Notes under the pieces: generated by a model
Told to the model about the DNA's origin: nothing
Seen by the model: the letters and a program-made list of their open reading frames with translations, nothing else
The model's database searches: none
Source of the DNA: Argopecten irradians
Taxonomy: Eukaryota > Mollusca > Bivalvia > Pectinida > Pectinidae
Direction of reading: 5' to 3'
NCBI RefSeq assembly: GCF_041381155.1
Contig: NC_091134.1
Span: forward strand, 53,579,944 to 53,643,943
DNA: 64,000 nucleotides
Made by a program: the position numbers and the translations under genes
In this document: piece after piece, positions 35,620-50,200 of the stretch
Numbering within the stretch: position 1 is the first letter of the stretch
How the letters are laid out: each line of letters starts with the position of its first letter

Positions 35620-38600
35620 GTTGAATTTTCTGTCAGGCTTCTTTCACTTTTGAATTAATGAATTCTTTTGCACACACCATCTTTTATGATGAATGAAGAA
35701 GTTGTTTTAATGAAAGAATTTGTCAGGGATACAAGGTATGCACAATCTTGTCCAATATCACGGCACTTGCAAGTGAAAAATCTGTTGCCTAATCAGTTAA
35801 ACATACAGTCGAACATTATGAAGGCAAAATTTTATAATGTATTGATCCTAAACATTAATTGCCTTGTTCTTGCTTAAAACAGTGATTGAGATTAGGTTTT
35901 GTCTATTAAATTGATAGGATTCAGATGCTACATGAATTCATTGCTTTTTGTAGCCTAGCCATTCAGTTTTGACCGAATGAGTGTGATTACATTGTATATT
36001 GTTTATTCCATACATTGAGGTAAATTTCCTAGTCTGTTTGATAGTTGACTGAACCAATACCTTGTATCCTTGTGCAAACTATGATGAAATTAGTTCATGA
36101 ATTTAAAAATTATTCTGAGAACAATTACAGCAGGTTTATACATTGGTACTTTGTTGAAAGATAGGGTCATTTAAGGATGTGCCAGATTTCGGAAGAAACC
36201 CCTATAAACCAATGGTCAGTACCTAGTAACTAGGTGGAGAGCTAATGTTGGAATGACTGAACCACTCTCCAATCCCTTGTGAATGCTGGCAATGGGATTC
36301 ACATTTCAGTCCTGTGAAAATTAGTCCCCGCCATACGCCGAGGAGAGACTAAAGGTTTGTGTTGTGTCTGTATGACTGAACTAGTTCAGGGTATATCTTA
36401 TATTATTATTATACTATAAGGATTTTGAACTTCATACTTCATATTAGTCCACCAATGGGAGATGGTTTGTTGCAGACTTATTGAATTGGGTGACTGACCT
36501 AAAAACACTTTTTCAGGCTCTACATACTTGGTATGTTGGTCCATCAAGATTAGATGGTGTGTAGTATGCTAAAAATTTAGCTTCTTATTTTAATATATGA
36601 ATTCAGGAAAACCCATTTGTATTACTGGTTCAGACAAGAGTTGATACTGTATGTGGTATTATCTAGTTAAATAAAAACCAACAAGGAAACATCTTTGTCA
36701 TATTTAATAAGTTGATATGATTTTTCAATGGTGACACAATACTTAATTAATGCTTAAACATATTAATTAAGTTAGTCACAGAGAGAGTGCTTATATCACA
36801 TGGTTGGAATACAGAATGCCTAATAAATAACCTCCAGCCCACTGTGAGAGGAACACTCGCAGCACCTATACAAAGGAGGCAACTCTTTATTACAACACAA
36901 GGTATGCAGCTTCCAGCACACTTTACAAACTTTAAGATCAACTTATAGTTAAAAGGGAATTAATTTTAAAAAAAAATGTTGGTAATTCACGTAGGTACAC
37001 AAAAATATTTGCATATCATTTTTTCTTGATCTTGAAATACCTGGAAATGGAAATGTCTACATTGTGTACAGGTTTATTGATGAAACAACAAAAACTTTAA
37101 TTGGCTGCTTTGAGTGAAAAATGACAATTATTTCTCAAAGAGTATTCAGAAAAAATCTAAAATGATCTGTACATTTAAGGAAAGCAAGAGTGATATGTTA
37201 AAGATTTAGTCGCACAGAAAATTACAGTTTAAGGAATATATTTGTACATATTTTGATATCTATCAAAAACTAATCGTACCTATCTAGGAGATAATTTTAA
37301 TGTCTTTTCAATGCTTTCGTGGCATTGATCAAGACAGCATCTACATATTATCTTATTATGTAAGTAATTAATATATATAATATATACTTTTTGCAGTATT
37401 GGGCTTTTCCATATACAAATTAAATATGATGCATCTCTGAAATGTCTTGCAATATGAGAACACCAATATTTCCTAATGATAGAAATGTTGTTGGATATTA
37501 ATCAGTAAAAGAATTATTGAACATGTTGAACATAATTTCATTAACAAAGGGTAGCCTTTACCCATCAATAGGATGAATTTAGCCTTTATCCTAGCATATA
37601 CAGCATAGACACAGGGAGTACCATTAATATCTAAGGGAGATAATTATCTTGCTTACTGTACATTATGGATAGGGCCTATGGCATCAAACACATTTTGTAT
37701 TCACATAACAATTAAACACCGACTGCACCAACAGTTAACATAACGTATAAATTTACAGAAACTTTAAAAAAAGACCTTTAAGATTAAGAAAAACTAACAA
37801 TTAAGGATCATGATAATTATTCTCAGTAAAAGAAAGACTAAAACAAATACTAACAAAACATTTAACATGTAATTACCACAACTGACTCAATAACAAAGTG
37901 AAATTTGAACACATTCTTGCTCTTGGGTTGTTGCTAGGTAACATCAATTATTTTTTTCATCCTGAGTTAATTTCCAAATAACAAATTATGTCTAATAGAC
38001 ATAATTACATAAAATGTACATAGCATTTCTATATTTCTCACGCAATACAATTTTCTTATATATAAAAAGAAAACAGAAATCAGCATTAAGTTTGAAAAAA
38101 TTTGGTCCCAAATACATGAATTTATAAAGCAATTACAACACGGAAAAAATTAAACTCAGTACAATATTATATATTGTTAAGATGCATAACAACTGTAGCA
38201 TTAAAACTAAAATAACTGCCTTGAAGATTTATAAATAAATATATGTACAGAATGGCTATTAAAATTCACATTTACAGTTTGTAAAGTGAGCTTAACAACT
38301 AAGAAAACAGACAACAATTTTCTAACCAGTTATGGGCAAGTATTGATTATGAATTGTTCAAGTGATCATCAATTATATCTAAATTCAACAAAGGACATAG
38401 GGAGTTTATCAAGTAAAATACAAATGTAGCTAGATTGTTCGCATGCATATTTGAATATATGTATATGATGTATATTACTTGAAATTGAATGTTATTGTTC
38501 AGAAAATAATGTAAGTATTTTTTGATTGGACGGAGATAAATTGTTACCTGCTTGAATTCAGTTAAATATAGAACATCCAGAAAGTTGTTTTCAGTAAAAG

Positions 38601-40116
38601 CTTATAAAGGTTATATCAACATTTCTATATTGAGGCCAAGAGTTTCTACACATTTTCAACTGTGTCTATGGAAACATGACTTTGACTTGACTACATGTAA
38701 ACAAATATTTATCAGTGGCAAGTCATGCCTTGATCTATTCTTCATAGACCTCAGAGTTCAATATCCTTCAACAGATTTTTCTGTACTTCAAAAGAACTTG
38801 TCTTGTTCCTGTCTAAAAAATCATGGTTATCTAATCAAAGATTCTTTTGGACAATGCATAGATATCATACCTTGTTATAATTATATAACAGGTAAAAATG
38901 TTTTAAATTGAGCATAAAATGTAATTTATTATAAAGATACATCCACAGACAAAGTGAATTTCAAGCATTTTTTTTTCAAATTGAATTTAAATTGAACTGA
39001 TAGAACAATAAGATATGCCACATAGGTTTTACTATTCCTATAATATAAATTAATTTCTTCGCATGCAGAGCGATTTTGGTGGGAAGTTTATTTTTCTATT
39101 TCATAGAAAATTATACTGGATATATCAACATCATTTTACCGACTTTATCTTTCCCTTGCCAGACTATTCACTATAAGGAAAACAGAAATTTTAACTAAAT
39201 CAGCTCACAGAAAAAAACAAGTTTTTGAATTTTATACTCTCAATGCCGACTACCAAGGTAATTAGCATTCCATTACATTACATATGGACACTTTCATAAA
39301 CTTTCATAAAAAAACTGTTAATCATAAAACTCTGCATATAAATGAGGCATGCACTCTGACTATTTATCAACAAATTACCAGGATTTGTCGGAAGAAATGT
39401 CCATTCATACTTGGCACACACAAAGTAACAAGAAGAGCTTTAGCCACGACCCATACAAGAGGACGGAATACATACATATCACAAGTATCTGCCACAGTAA
39501 CAAGGAGTCAGAACAATTAGGCCATTCTCTTTGTCCAAAGTTTTAATACCAAAGGGGTATTCTCTTAGCTTTAATTATGAATTTTCTACAGTTTGAATTT
39601 GGCAGTTGGGAATGAAATTGAAGCAGTTCATTTTTCATATTAAAAATTTTCAACTACAGCATTTCAGTGCACATCATCATATATGGTATATGTATACCAC
39701 CAACTAGATAATTATCTGTCAGTTTAGATATGGTCCCAATAAAATTCAATTATAGTTTCTTTTAGTCTATTAAGTCTTCACTAATATTAGTTTTGACTAT
39801 TTTACAATTTTAGTTGTATTTTCGAACACCAGATCAAAATAAATACTTTAAATATCATTGTCATCAAATCACATGTATAACTGAGTTGAATGGCCGTCAT
39901 TGCAACTGATCCATCGGAGTGACAGGTATTTTTAGGTGCATTAGGTACATACAAGTCTACAAAGATACATTATTACATAAGACCTTCAATATCAAACAAC
40001 ATAAAATATGGTTCTTCTACAAAGTTCTGGTATAAAATCTATAAATACACAAATGACTGTGCTGACAAAACTTAACAACACAACGTTAATGGACTTTTTA
40101 AAGGTACACTATGCTG
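35620..40116. other. Intergenic region between convergent RPL24 and lca5
   Basis: AT-rich, with no recognised gene. Its right part must include the lca5 3' UTR, but I could not place a cleavage site. A 119-codon + strand frame at 38552-38911 shows no family resemblance and lies antisense to the probable lca5 3' UTR side. Confidence 0.5.
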
Positions 40117-41232
40117 CTAAAGAATAACTTCCTCAATGTCGTCATCAAAGTGCTCCACTGCGTTTACTACAGGACGTGACTGAAATGTGGTTGTTGTATG
40201 GCGCTGTCGCCGTGGCAACAACTTTGAAGAGTCTTTCGTTGTAGTATTATTGTCATCATCAAGCAGAGCACTTCCACCTCCGAACAATGATAACGAGTTC
40301 TCTCTTTTTGTTGTAGTTTGTTTTGGTTCATCATCAAACAGAGACAATTTTGCTGTGTCCTTTTTCTTTGAATCAAAATTTGAACTTGAGAAAATGTCAT
40401 CATCATTATTAGTTTTCTTGGTTGTCTGATTACCAAACAAATCTGCCATAAGATCTTTTTTCTTGTTGTCTTTGGGTTTAGGTGGTTTAGCAAAATCGTC
40501 ATTGAAAACAACATCACCTGTTTTCTTGGTAGCTGTGTTTTTAGATTCTCCCCGTCGCCCAAATGATGGTTGGTAACCACCATCATCATCCTTCTCTTTC
40601 TTCTTCTTCTGTTTTTCTAGATAAGGAACAGACACATCCTCATGCGACCATTTGCCATGGTGAAGGTTTTCTACAGGCTTTGTGAACTGATAACTCTTTT
40701 TACTAGAGGAAGTGGACCCCAGATCGCTATCTGTTTTGTTAGTAAGGAAGAATGGATCATGGCTTTTATCTCTTTCGGTTTTCTTTCCCTCATCAATGTC
40801 CTTTAGTTTAGCCAGTAGGAGATCCTTCTTGCGTCTCTCCTCATCCATTTGTTTATCTCTCTGAATACGCTCCCTTTCTTCTTCGGCTCGCCTTTCCTGT
40901 TCTTTCCGTTCTCTTTCACGCCTTTGCCGTTCCTCCTGTTCTCGTCTCAGTTCCTCGGCTTCACGTTTCATTTTTTCTCTCTCTAGTTTCATTTTCCATT
41001 CCTCAGCATCACGTCTGTCCTTTTCCTCTCTCTCACGACGGTCCTGTTCTTCACGGTCTCGCCGTCTACGCTCCTGATCCTCTCGTTCACTTCGTTCTCG
41101 TTCCTCCTGTTGCCGTTGCACACGTTCCATATGTTCCCAGCGTTCTTTCCTTTGTGCTTCCTCCTCCTGTTCCTGTTGAAGCTTGCGTTCTCTCTCACGG
41201 GCCTCTCGTTCTTCCTGTGCTCTCTGTTGTTG
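40117..41232 (-). CDS. LCA5: lca5 terminal coding exon
   Basis: 1116 nt with acceptor tttttttag and stop TAG at 40117-40119. It starts QQQRAQEEREARERERK, a Glu/Arg-rich single-helix-like segment of ~120 residues. The conserved lebercilin tail follows: LLLAKLKDIDEG, KKSYQFTKPVENLHHG, YQPSFGRRGE, KKDLMADLFGN and EHFDDDIEEVIL. Confidence 0.9.
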   Translation of the reverse strand, partial: QQQRAQEEREARERERKLQQEQEEEAQRKERWEHMERVQRQQEERERSEREDQERRRRDREEQDRREREEKDRRDAEEWKMKLEREKMKREAEELRREQEERQRRERERKEQERRAEEERERIQRDKQMDEERRKKDLLLAKLKDIDEGKKTERDKSHDPFFLTNKTDSDLGSTSSSKKSYQFTKPVENLHHGKWSHEDVSVPYLEKQKKKKEKDDDGGYQPSFGRRGESKNTATKKTGDVVFNDDFAKPPKPKDNKKKDLMADLFGNQTTKKTNNDDDIFSSSNFDSKKKDTAKLSLFDDEPKQTTTKRENSLSLFGGGSALLDDDNNTTTKDSSKLLPRRQRHTTTTFQSRPVVNAVEHFDDDIEEVIL

Positions 41233-44200
41233 CTAAAAAAGATTCACAAAATTTAAATGAAATCTAGAATAAAATTTCAGTTAACTTTCAATAGATCATA
41301 ATAAATATTGAATAAGAAAGTATAATCTAAAGATGGTATAATGTACACTAAAATTTTCAGTGGAATTCAAGAAATCATTAATGGATATTAATTTCTAAGT
41401 GACAGTAGACAAAAATATTGATTTCCACTAAATTTCAAATAAAATTCTCTGAAGATTACCACTAACAAATACAAATGCCGCTAAAGCAAATTGAATGTAA
41501 TACTTTTGTTAATGCAAGGATACTGTAGTAGATTTATATTTCTAATTTTGAAATTATCTGGATCCAATCTGACTTTTAGTTTTCCATTTATTTGTCACAT
41601 ATTTACTATTTACAATTAATATTTCCATCTATATGCAAATACATGTATACTTTGTTAGAATTAGTGACAGCAAAATGGTGAATTCTATAAAATTTAAAAT
41701 CGTGAACATCACTAACAGTAAATTTTGTAAACATAGATCTTTATTTATTTCCCTAACAGCAAACCCAGCAGACACATATAGCATAAAACATACTGAAGCA
41801 TTTCACTTCTATAATAATCTGAGAGTTTAAAACATTTACCTGGTTGGGGGGTAAAGGAAGTGGACAATAACAAATAACATGTATCACATGACGGTCCTCT
41901 AACATCAACAAACCCACAGACAGAGCTGTAGTACAATCAACCTCTAACATTGACTTTAATACTACAAAACCAGTAGAGTAAGAAGTTTGTATTGCTACAG
42001 ATGGACAGACAGTTTAAATGAATAACTTTGTACTGAAATCTTTTGAAGATGAGGAACACTTATACATGTAATAAGAACAGTATAATCTTAGAGGAATTTC
42101 ATTACGTTTACGAGAAACAGAAAGTTTTTGTAATAAACTTCACTTAGGTATGACAGACTTCAGATTTTAGAGTTGACACAGAATTTAAGAACTCAGAAAG
42201 AGCATCACACAGATGTTTAAAAAGGTGAAACTATTACCAAAATAAAGTAAATCATATATTGTATATACTTGCCAATCCAAGTTGTTTATTTTAATGGAAG
42301 TAGTCTACGTCTGTTAGGGAACTAGACGAAAGGACCAGTAACTTTTGAGTTCAGATAATTTTGCCGTGAAAATACATAACAAATAATTTGGAAGCATTTC
42401 TTTGATATATTTCAACCATCAACATGTCCCCAACCAATATTCTGCTTTATTCTATTGATTCTGAAGCTATCTCCAACCAAACTTGTCTTTATCCCCAGTA
42501 TTAATATCTGTAAATTATATTCAACAGCAAATCCTGTGGACAAAATGTCAGATATTAGTTGTACTAATTAAGGAGGCAGTATTACACATATACACAAATT
42601 TCAAAGTCATATAATATTAATTATTAATAAAAGACTGGCACATCTAACATTAAGATCATACAAAATCTGGTTAAACATTATAATAAATCACAGCAGAGTC
42701 ACGCAGGAGAGAATTAAAAATGGTGGACAGCTCTACATCTGCAGACAGAATATTAGATTATAAACAATTATGTAAGTATGAGGTTTAATCATTATCAGCA
42801 TACAACATAAATATCAATCTGATGATTGTCAATAAAGATCAGAATGTTTTACAAAACTAACACATTTTCAGTAGCTTTAGACTGCAGACTTCACATTTGC
42901 AGACTATGCTTTTATGGTAAATATTTTGAAATTTGCACAAAAAAGATTAAATCTGTAAAGACGAAAATTTGAATTTGCACAGCTTTGACCACAGATATAG
43001 TTTATCTGGGACATTTGTATATCAATAAGGACCAAACCACAAAAAAAGAAATGTCAGGAAAAAATCTGGCATATTTTAAAAGGTAACTAACAATGTTATG
43101 AACACAAGATCAATTGTTGTTTTCTTCACTCATCATTTAATAAAGATTGAAGAAAACTCTTGTTTCAATAATAAAATAAACTACATTAAAGTTCAAGCAA
43201 GCTGGGAGTCAACAGGTTGAAAAAAGTTCAGTTGATTTAAGAGATTTATCATTCCAGGTGGAGATAACAATTAAATATTGTAATTTTTTGCTGTTGATAT
43301 AAGTGTAAATCTAAAGTCATTTTGTGTACAATGTAACACTACATTGTTGAACATCCCAGTCAGCTTTTCAAACGAAAGTGCAAGTCAACTTGTAAGAGTT
43401 TTAGTTGTAACAGAATTCACTACAAAAAAAGGATGTTAACAATGCCCGCCACACACAGAATAACCCATCACCTGCAGGGTTTCGCCAGCAGAATATGTTG
43501 AAGTAGAAGCAATAGTAGATTTTTTGCCGACAGATTTGTATCTACTTTTACCACTAGGTGGTGATGCATAGATACGTGTACTTCCTACCGAAGGCTTCTT
43601 GCTTACATTGTAGTTATTATCACTTGAACTTTCCCAGGGCCATTTCTTTCCTGTTGATGTGAATGTTGATTTCTCATGTCGGGGGGATTTTTTGGATGAT
43701 ATGGGGTCCTTCTTTCCGAAAGGTTTGGAGTAGGAATCATCAGTATCCTCATCTATTCTCTCCCATTCCTTGGACCCTGCACTAGTAGCCCTCTCAAAAT
43801 CATCATTATAGCCTTTAGAAGATGGTGTTTTTGTGCCTCCGTAGTTGTCGTCTGCTCGCCAAGACAACTTGACTGGCTTGTCATCTGCCTTGTTTTTCTT
43901 ATTATTGTATAAGAAAGGTCTTTGTCGATCAGACAGATTTTCTGACCGTCTTGGTTTTTCAGACTGGACTTGTCGACTTGATTGCCATGGTCTACTATTG
44001 TCTTTTTTAGATGCTACTGGCTCTGTAGAAACTGGTTTCCTTGGAGATAAGGATCCACCACGATATGCAGGGGGTTTGGACTTAGATGCTCTCTTCTGTC
44101 AGTCAAAAATATTATTAGACAAATTATAAAGGAGAGAAAACAACTAAACCAATACCTAGACAATTTACCATTAATTATGATCTCCATTCACCATTTGTAA

Positions 44201-47200
44201 CCCTCATACCACCAAAGTATCTTTTCTCTCTATGTGTAGGATATTCAGGGCTTACTGGTTAACAAGTACATTTAAGCATTGATGTCACTATTTTTTAATT
44301 TTATCAAGTTATGAAAAAAAAATTGTTTGCAAACTGTGTGAATCCGCTTAGCGGATTCTCACAAAAGTTTGCAAACAATTTTTCTTTTTGTACCCCGATA
44401 AAATTAAAAAATAATGACATCAATACTTATAATTAATTTTATACTCTATTTGATAAAATGAAGTATGTTTAAATGTAACATTATACACTGTAGTGGTTTT
44501 TCAAAGGACTCTTTTTTCCCGAATCAATACGCAACTTCATTGTCTCTATTGTGACGTCACGATAACGTCGGGGTTTCGCGCCATTCTCAGATTTTTTTTC
44601 ATAGTGGTATGCAAAAAAAATATTGGCGAATCAGAAAGCCAGATTTGGTATGAAAACAAAGAAAAATTAATTATACAAACATGAAGTCACGCTTTAATTT
44701 TGAAAAAAAAAAGCAAAATGTTGCAAATTTTGCTCTTCTCATTCCAATAAAAGTGTCCTTATCATGATCTAAAATTAATACAAGGTCGTGTAGCCATGAA
44801 CATACATGTATGTTTTAATTGTTATTTTGGCACCAAATTCACCTTGAAAACTAACAAACTCAAAAGTGCTTTTGCAAAATAGAATTCTAATGGAATCTAT
44901 TACAGCAGTATTAGTGAGTTAACAAGAATATCAAAGATTACAGATTCTATCTTCATACTGAGATTTTCGTCAGCAGAATATCTAATTTTCTATCAGAATA
45001 ATAGTTAGTAAAGGTCATGTTAGCTGTAATAAGCAGAAATGAGGTTGTTTTTTATTTCAGGAAAGCATGGCAATTTGCTTTCAAACTACCTGAAAGATGG
45101 AAAATTAAGTTTACAAAACAACTCATGAGCATCAAGTTTAGAAAACATTACTACAAACACTCAATGATATTCAATGGAAGCAGAATTAGTAAAATATATC
45201 AATTCAATGATCTTATATATATATAAGCAGAATTTTTACTAATAGGTCATAATACATAATGTTTAGGGTACATGTATATTTTCATTACAATGTCAAGGTA
45301 AGTCCTTAAACACATGCTAGGTCAAAAAATTAACAGATGCAGAATGAGGTATAAAATGCCTGACTTCAGAACTGCTGCCTTCCATAATTATCCAACACGA
45401 CACTGCTAATATCTGGGAATACAACTTTGACATGCTTCATTTTTTTTTAAAAATAAAGGCATTCTTTGATTTGTCTTATTAATAGCCACAGTATTCGAGG
45501 GTCAAGACATCAGACCTCATTTGTAAACAGTATCAACCATCTTGTCAAAATCCATTATTTATGGAAATGTTAACTTTTAACTGTCAATGACCTTCATATA
45601 TTATATGATTATCTCTGATGAATGATCTTATATTTCTTATATTTTGGACAGTTGGTCAAGTGATCTCCTGGATATCATTATCAACGGATCATCATATGGA
45701 GGGGCAACAGCTATCTTTATGTAGATGGTGTGATGGGGTGGTAGGACATTAGTGTGTGGAGGGGTACATCATCATCTGTTGGGGATATTGGAGACAGAGG
45801 ACAGGCTAAAAGTGATACTCTGACCAGAAACCACTGGACTAGCCTCTAAGGGAATATTTGCAGGTGAATGGGTCAGGGTTGAGAGCAAGGCCAGAAACTA
45901 CTGGACCAGCCTCTAAGGGAATATTTGCAGGTGAATGGGCCAGGGTTGAGAGCAAGTCCAGAAACCACTGTATCAGCCTCTTGGCCAGAGTGACCTTCAT
46001 TATCTCATTTAAATATACCAGGTTAAGTATTATAAGACTTAAGTATTAACTGACACAAACAAACATAGTTCTGATGCAGTTTTCTTCTTCATTTCAAAAC
46101 AGCATTGGTTAATAGACAAGATGGCAGATACTAAATTCAAACTGTACAAGGTCAGATTTAATTTTCTGCTACATGTAATTTGTCAACAGTTTTTGAAATT
46201 TCATTTTCCTCTTTTAGAAACATGGACAATATTCAGTCAAATGACTTTGGGTCAACATTGGGTCATGTGATAGATTCCCATATTAGATTCTGCTGTCTTA
46301 CAGGTAGCTTCAACAAGAGATCCCAGAGGGATCTTGGCGCCCACCAAAGATTGATCTATGTCTGACAAATGAAAGAGGGATCTTTTCTCTGCTTTTCAAA
46401 CTTACACTTCTTTTTTCTGCTTTTCAAACTTTAAACTATCAAAATCCAAGATGGTGGTCGCAAAATGCAATAGGCAGAACTAGGGTCCTAGAGGAACCTA
46501 CATATGATATTTGAGAACAATCCCTTCAATACTTTCTGAGAAATAGCAGTAACAAACTTTAACTATCAAAATCCAAGATGGCTACCGGTCGGCCATTTTG
46601 TTGACCGATCAGTCCCAAAATGCAATATGCACAACTGGGGTCCTAGGGGAACCTACATATGAAATTTGAGAAAGATCCCTTCAGTGCTTTCTGAGAAATA
46701 GCGGTAACAAACTTTAACTATCAAAATCCAAGATGGCTACCTGGCGGCCATCTTGTTGACTGATCAGTCCCAAAATGCAATATGCACAACTGGGGTCCTA
46801 GGGAAACCTACATATGAAATTTGAGAAAGATCCCTTCAGTGCTTTCTGAGAAATAGCGGTAACAAAATTTAACTATCAAAATCCAAGATGGCTACCTGGC
46901 GGCCATCTTGTTGACTGATCAGTCCCAAAATGCAATATGCACTACTAGGGTCCTAGGGGAACCTACATATGAAATTTGAGAACAATCCCTTCAATACTTT
47001 CTGAGAAATAGCGGTAACAAACTTTAACTATCAAAATCCAAGATGGCTACTGGTCGGCCATTTTGTTGACCGATCAGTCCCAAAATGCAATATGCACAAC
47101 TGGGGTCCTAGGGGAACCTACATATGAAATTTGAGAAAGATCCCTTCAGTGCTTTCTGAGAAATAGCGGTAACAAACTTTAACTATCAAAATCCAAGATG

Positions 47201-50200
47201 GCTACCTGGCGGCCATCTTGTTGACTGATCAGTCCCAAAATGCAATATGCACAACTGGGGTCCTAGGGGAACCTACATATGAAATTTGAGAAAGATCCCT
47301 TCAGTGCTTTCTGAGAAATAGCGTAACAAACTTTAACTATCAAATGAGAAATAGCGGTAACAAACTTTAACTATCAAAATCCAAGATGGCTGCCTGGCGG
47401 CCATCTTGTTGACCGATCAGTCCCAAAATACAATATGCACAACTAGGGTCCTAGGGGAACCTACATATGAAATTTGAGAAAGATCCCTTCAGTACTTTTA
47501 GAGAAATAGCGGTAACAAGAATTGTTAACGGACGGACGGACGGACGGAAGGACGGATGGACGGACGACGGACCACGGACGAAAGGCGATTTGAATAGCCC
47601 ACCATCTGATGATGGTGGGCTAAAAAGGGCAACCAGATGACTGTCAAGACTCAAAAGCTATGTGTGCCTGGTAAGTCTTCTGTAGAGTGACACTGGAAGT
47701 TTCTCTTTTTATAATCAGTATTTTTGGCTGTTTACATCAAACATTTAATTTATTTTAATAAGGGAAAATATTATCTGACCTTGCACATCTTCAACTTCAT
47801 TAACAAATATTATTTTAATGTAACAACATTAGATGAAACTAAAACTTGAAGTTCTAATTTTCTTTCTCAAACAAGTGAGGGAGAAAAATGAAATTGGGAA
47901 TATAAGAACAACAATAAAACAAAACAGTGTTAACAATACCATAAAATTATTGAAATATATACATGTATATGAAGAGATGGTTTTAATTTCAGTTCAAAAA
48001 TCACAGAGAAAAAAACCATGAATAATTTACTTTTAAATTACAGGTTGATGACTGATTTAAGGAAAACATAGAATTGAAATTGATCATCAAGAATGTTTAA
48101 TGATATAAAAATGGAAAAATTGGATTTCAATAGCATATTTGTTAATCATGAAGTATTAAGAGCTAAAATCCTGTGGTACACAACTAATTGTTATATAATT
48201 CGTAAAAGAACATGGTAGAATTTTTCAACAACAAAAACATTAACACAGTTAATTAGATATTTCACATGCGGCAGGATAGTTTTCACATTGAATAACAACA
48301 TGCTTGTCGCTATTATACACCAACAGTATTTCTGAACGAAACATGTCTGTGGGAACCAGCAAACATAGTAACATAAAAATATACTGAATATAGGAATTAT
48401 GATAATACCTGAAAAAACGGGAAATCATCTCCCTAATCAGCCAAAAAATATACCAGTAATCAATTCAGTCTTTACTAAAGAATTCAATATTAGATAAATA
48501 ATTAATGCACTGCAGCTTTTCCAGAGATTTGAACTGAAAAGATTTCTTTTTCAATGACACACTCTTAATAATACTATTATTACTGCATGATGAAATACAT
48601 GTAAAACCAGGTATAAAATTTTCCCTATTGGCAACAACATTTTAGCGATGTCTATACAGGTTTTATGAATACTTACTGTATGTCTATGATAAAGGTTACT
48701 AAATAACAGGCATGTTATCATTTTTAAGCATTTAATTGTGTGCTCTTGTCGGTATTTCCCATCTGCCACAAAACGAAAGTAGCGATCGAAAGCACCGTCC
48801 GCCATTTTGTGTACGCATGGTAAACAAACAGGCTAGCATAAAATGCCAAAATTCCGTGAAACATACATATTTAACCAATGTTTAATACTTCTGGTGCAAA
48901 CATTTCTTCATAATTATGTAATTTCAATACTTACTTGACTTCAAAACGTAATTTGGCTATAGTAAGTTTCAGAAAAATACGAAACTAAAAGCAAGATGAC
49001 TATAGTCTGTTTCAGAAAAAAACATCTAAAAATGGTCTCAAATAACGGCGCCCCCCTAGGCCATTTACCCGCGCCCGGCGCCCTCATTAGTGAAAATACG
49101 GTATAAAATTCAAATTATTTGCAATTTTTTTCTATTCTTTCTTTGTTAAGGAAGATAAGACTTTCTACAAAACTTAGGGAAATTATATACTGACAACTTT
49201 GAGTTTTTTTTGTTTTTTATTTTTAATAAATCTGATATTTTTTTCCAAAATTATTGTTAGTGTTAGCTAATGACATCTCTATCTGTAGTAAACTGATTGC
49301 TGGTTTCCATGTTAACAGGCCACAACAGATTATACCTTCTCGTAATCCTTGCTTTCCTGAGTAAACTGTAGCCTTGGAATTGGTGATGTACTCTATTTGG
49401 TTCAAATTTCAACAAAACACAAATTAACCACTAAAGTAGATAGACCTTTTATAATTGAATCAGAATAGTTTTACAGAAACAAGAAGACGGACAAGTGGAT
49501 TAGTGTATGTACATAAACATAGAGAGATGATCAGGATTCATTACATGTCACTAACTCGTGGATATTAACTTGATGGATTTAAATCCGATAACAAATTCTT
49601 GGGTTACTGGTATGATAAATATATATGGTCACTGTATCAATTTACAAATAGTCCCCACATCCATCAGAAAATCGTCACTTTATTTCTTGCAGAATGACAG
49701 TAAGAAAAAATTTGTAGTGATAAGCAATTTTCCATGGTTTAGTTAAAAACTTTTACATCTAGGTTAGAATTGTCTCAGGTTACATGTACCCGGGTAACTT
49801 AAGTCTGAATTACAACCAATCTGTCTCTTCTACTAATAGTAGAAATGACATTGTGTAATGTAGTCTAGAATAATCATGAAATAAAATTGAATACACAACA
49901 TTACAACAACAGTGTATATATATTACCAGTGTATTTATTGGTGTGTCTGTAGTAAATCCCAAGTGAGGGTAAATCAATGTATAATTTAAATGTTAGTACA
50001 AAAGTACATAATAATGCTTTCAATTTCCGTCATGACTGGCACAATTTTGAATGACATATAAAATTTGACTAAAAAACCATAAACATGAGTCTGTTTTATC
50101 CATATATTCATTAACAAAATAAAAGCAAAATTGTAAGCCGTTTTTGCAGACGACAGTTAAAATTGGTAGGAAACGTTTGTAGATAATGTTTTGTAAAATC

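Noticed and set aside
38552-38911. 119-codon + strand ORF
   Set aside because: No domain or family resemblance, ordinary AT-rich composition, and antisense to the likely lca5 3' UTR side.
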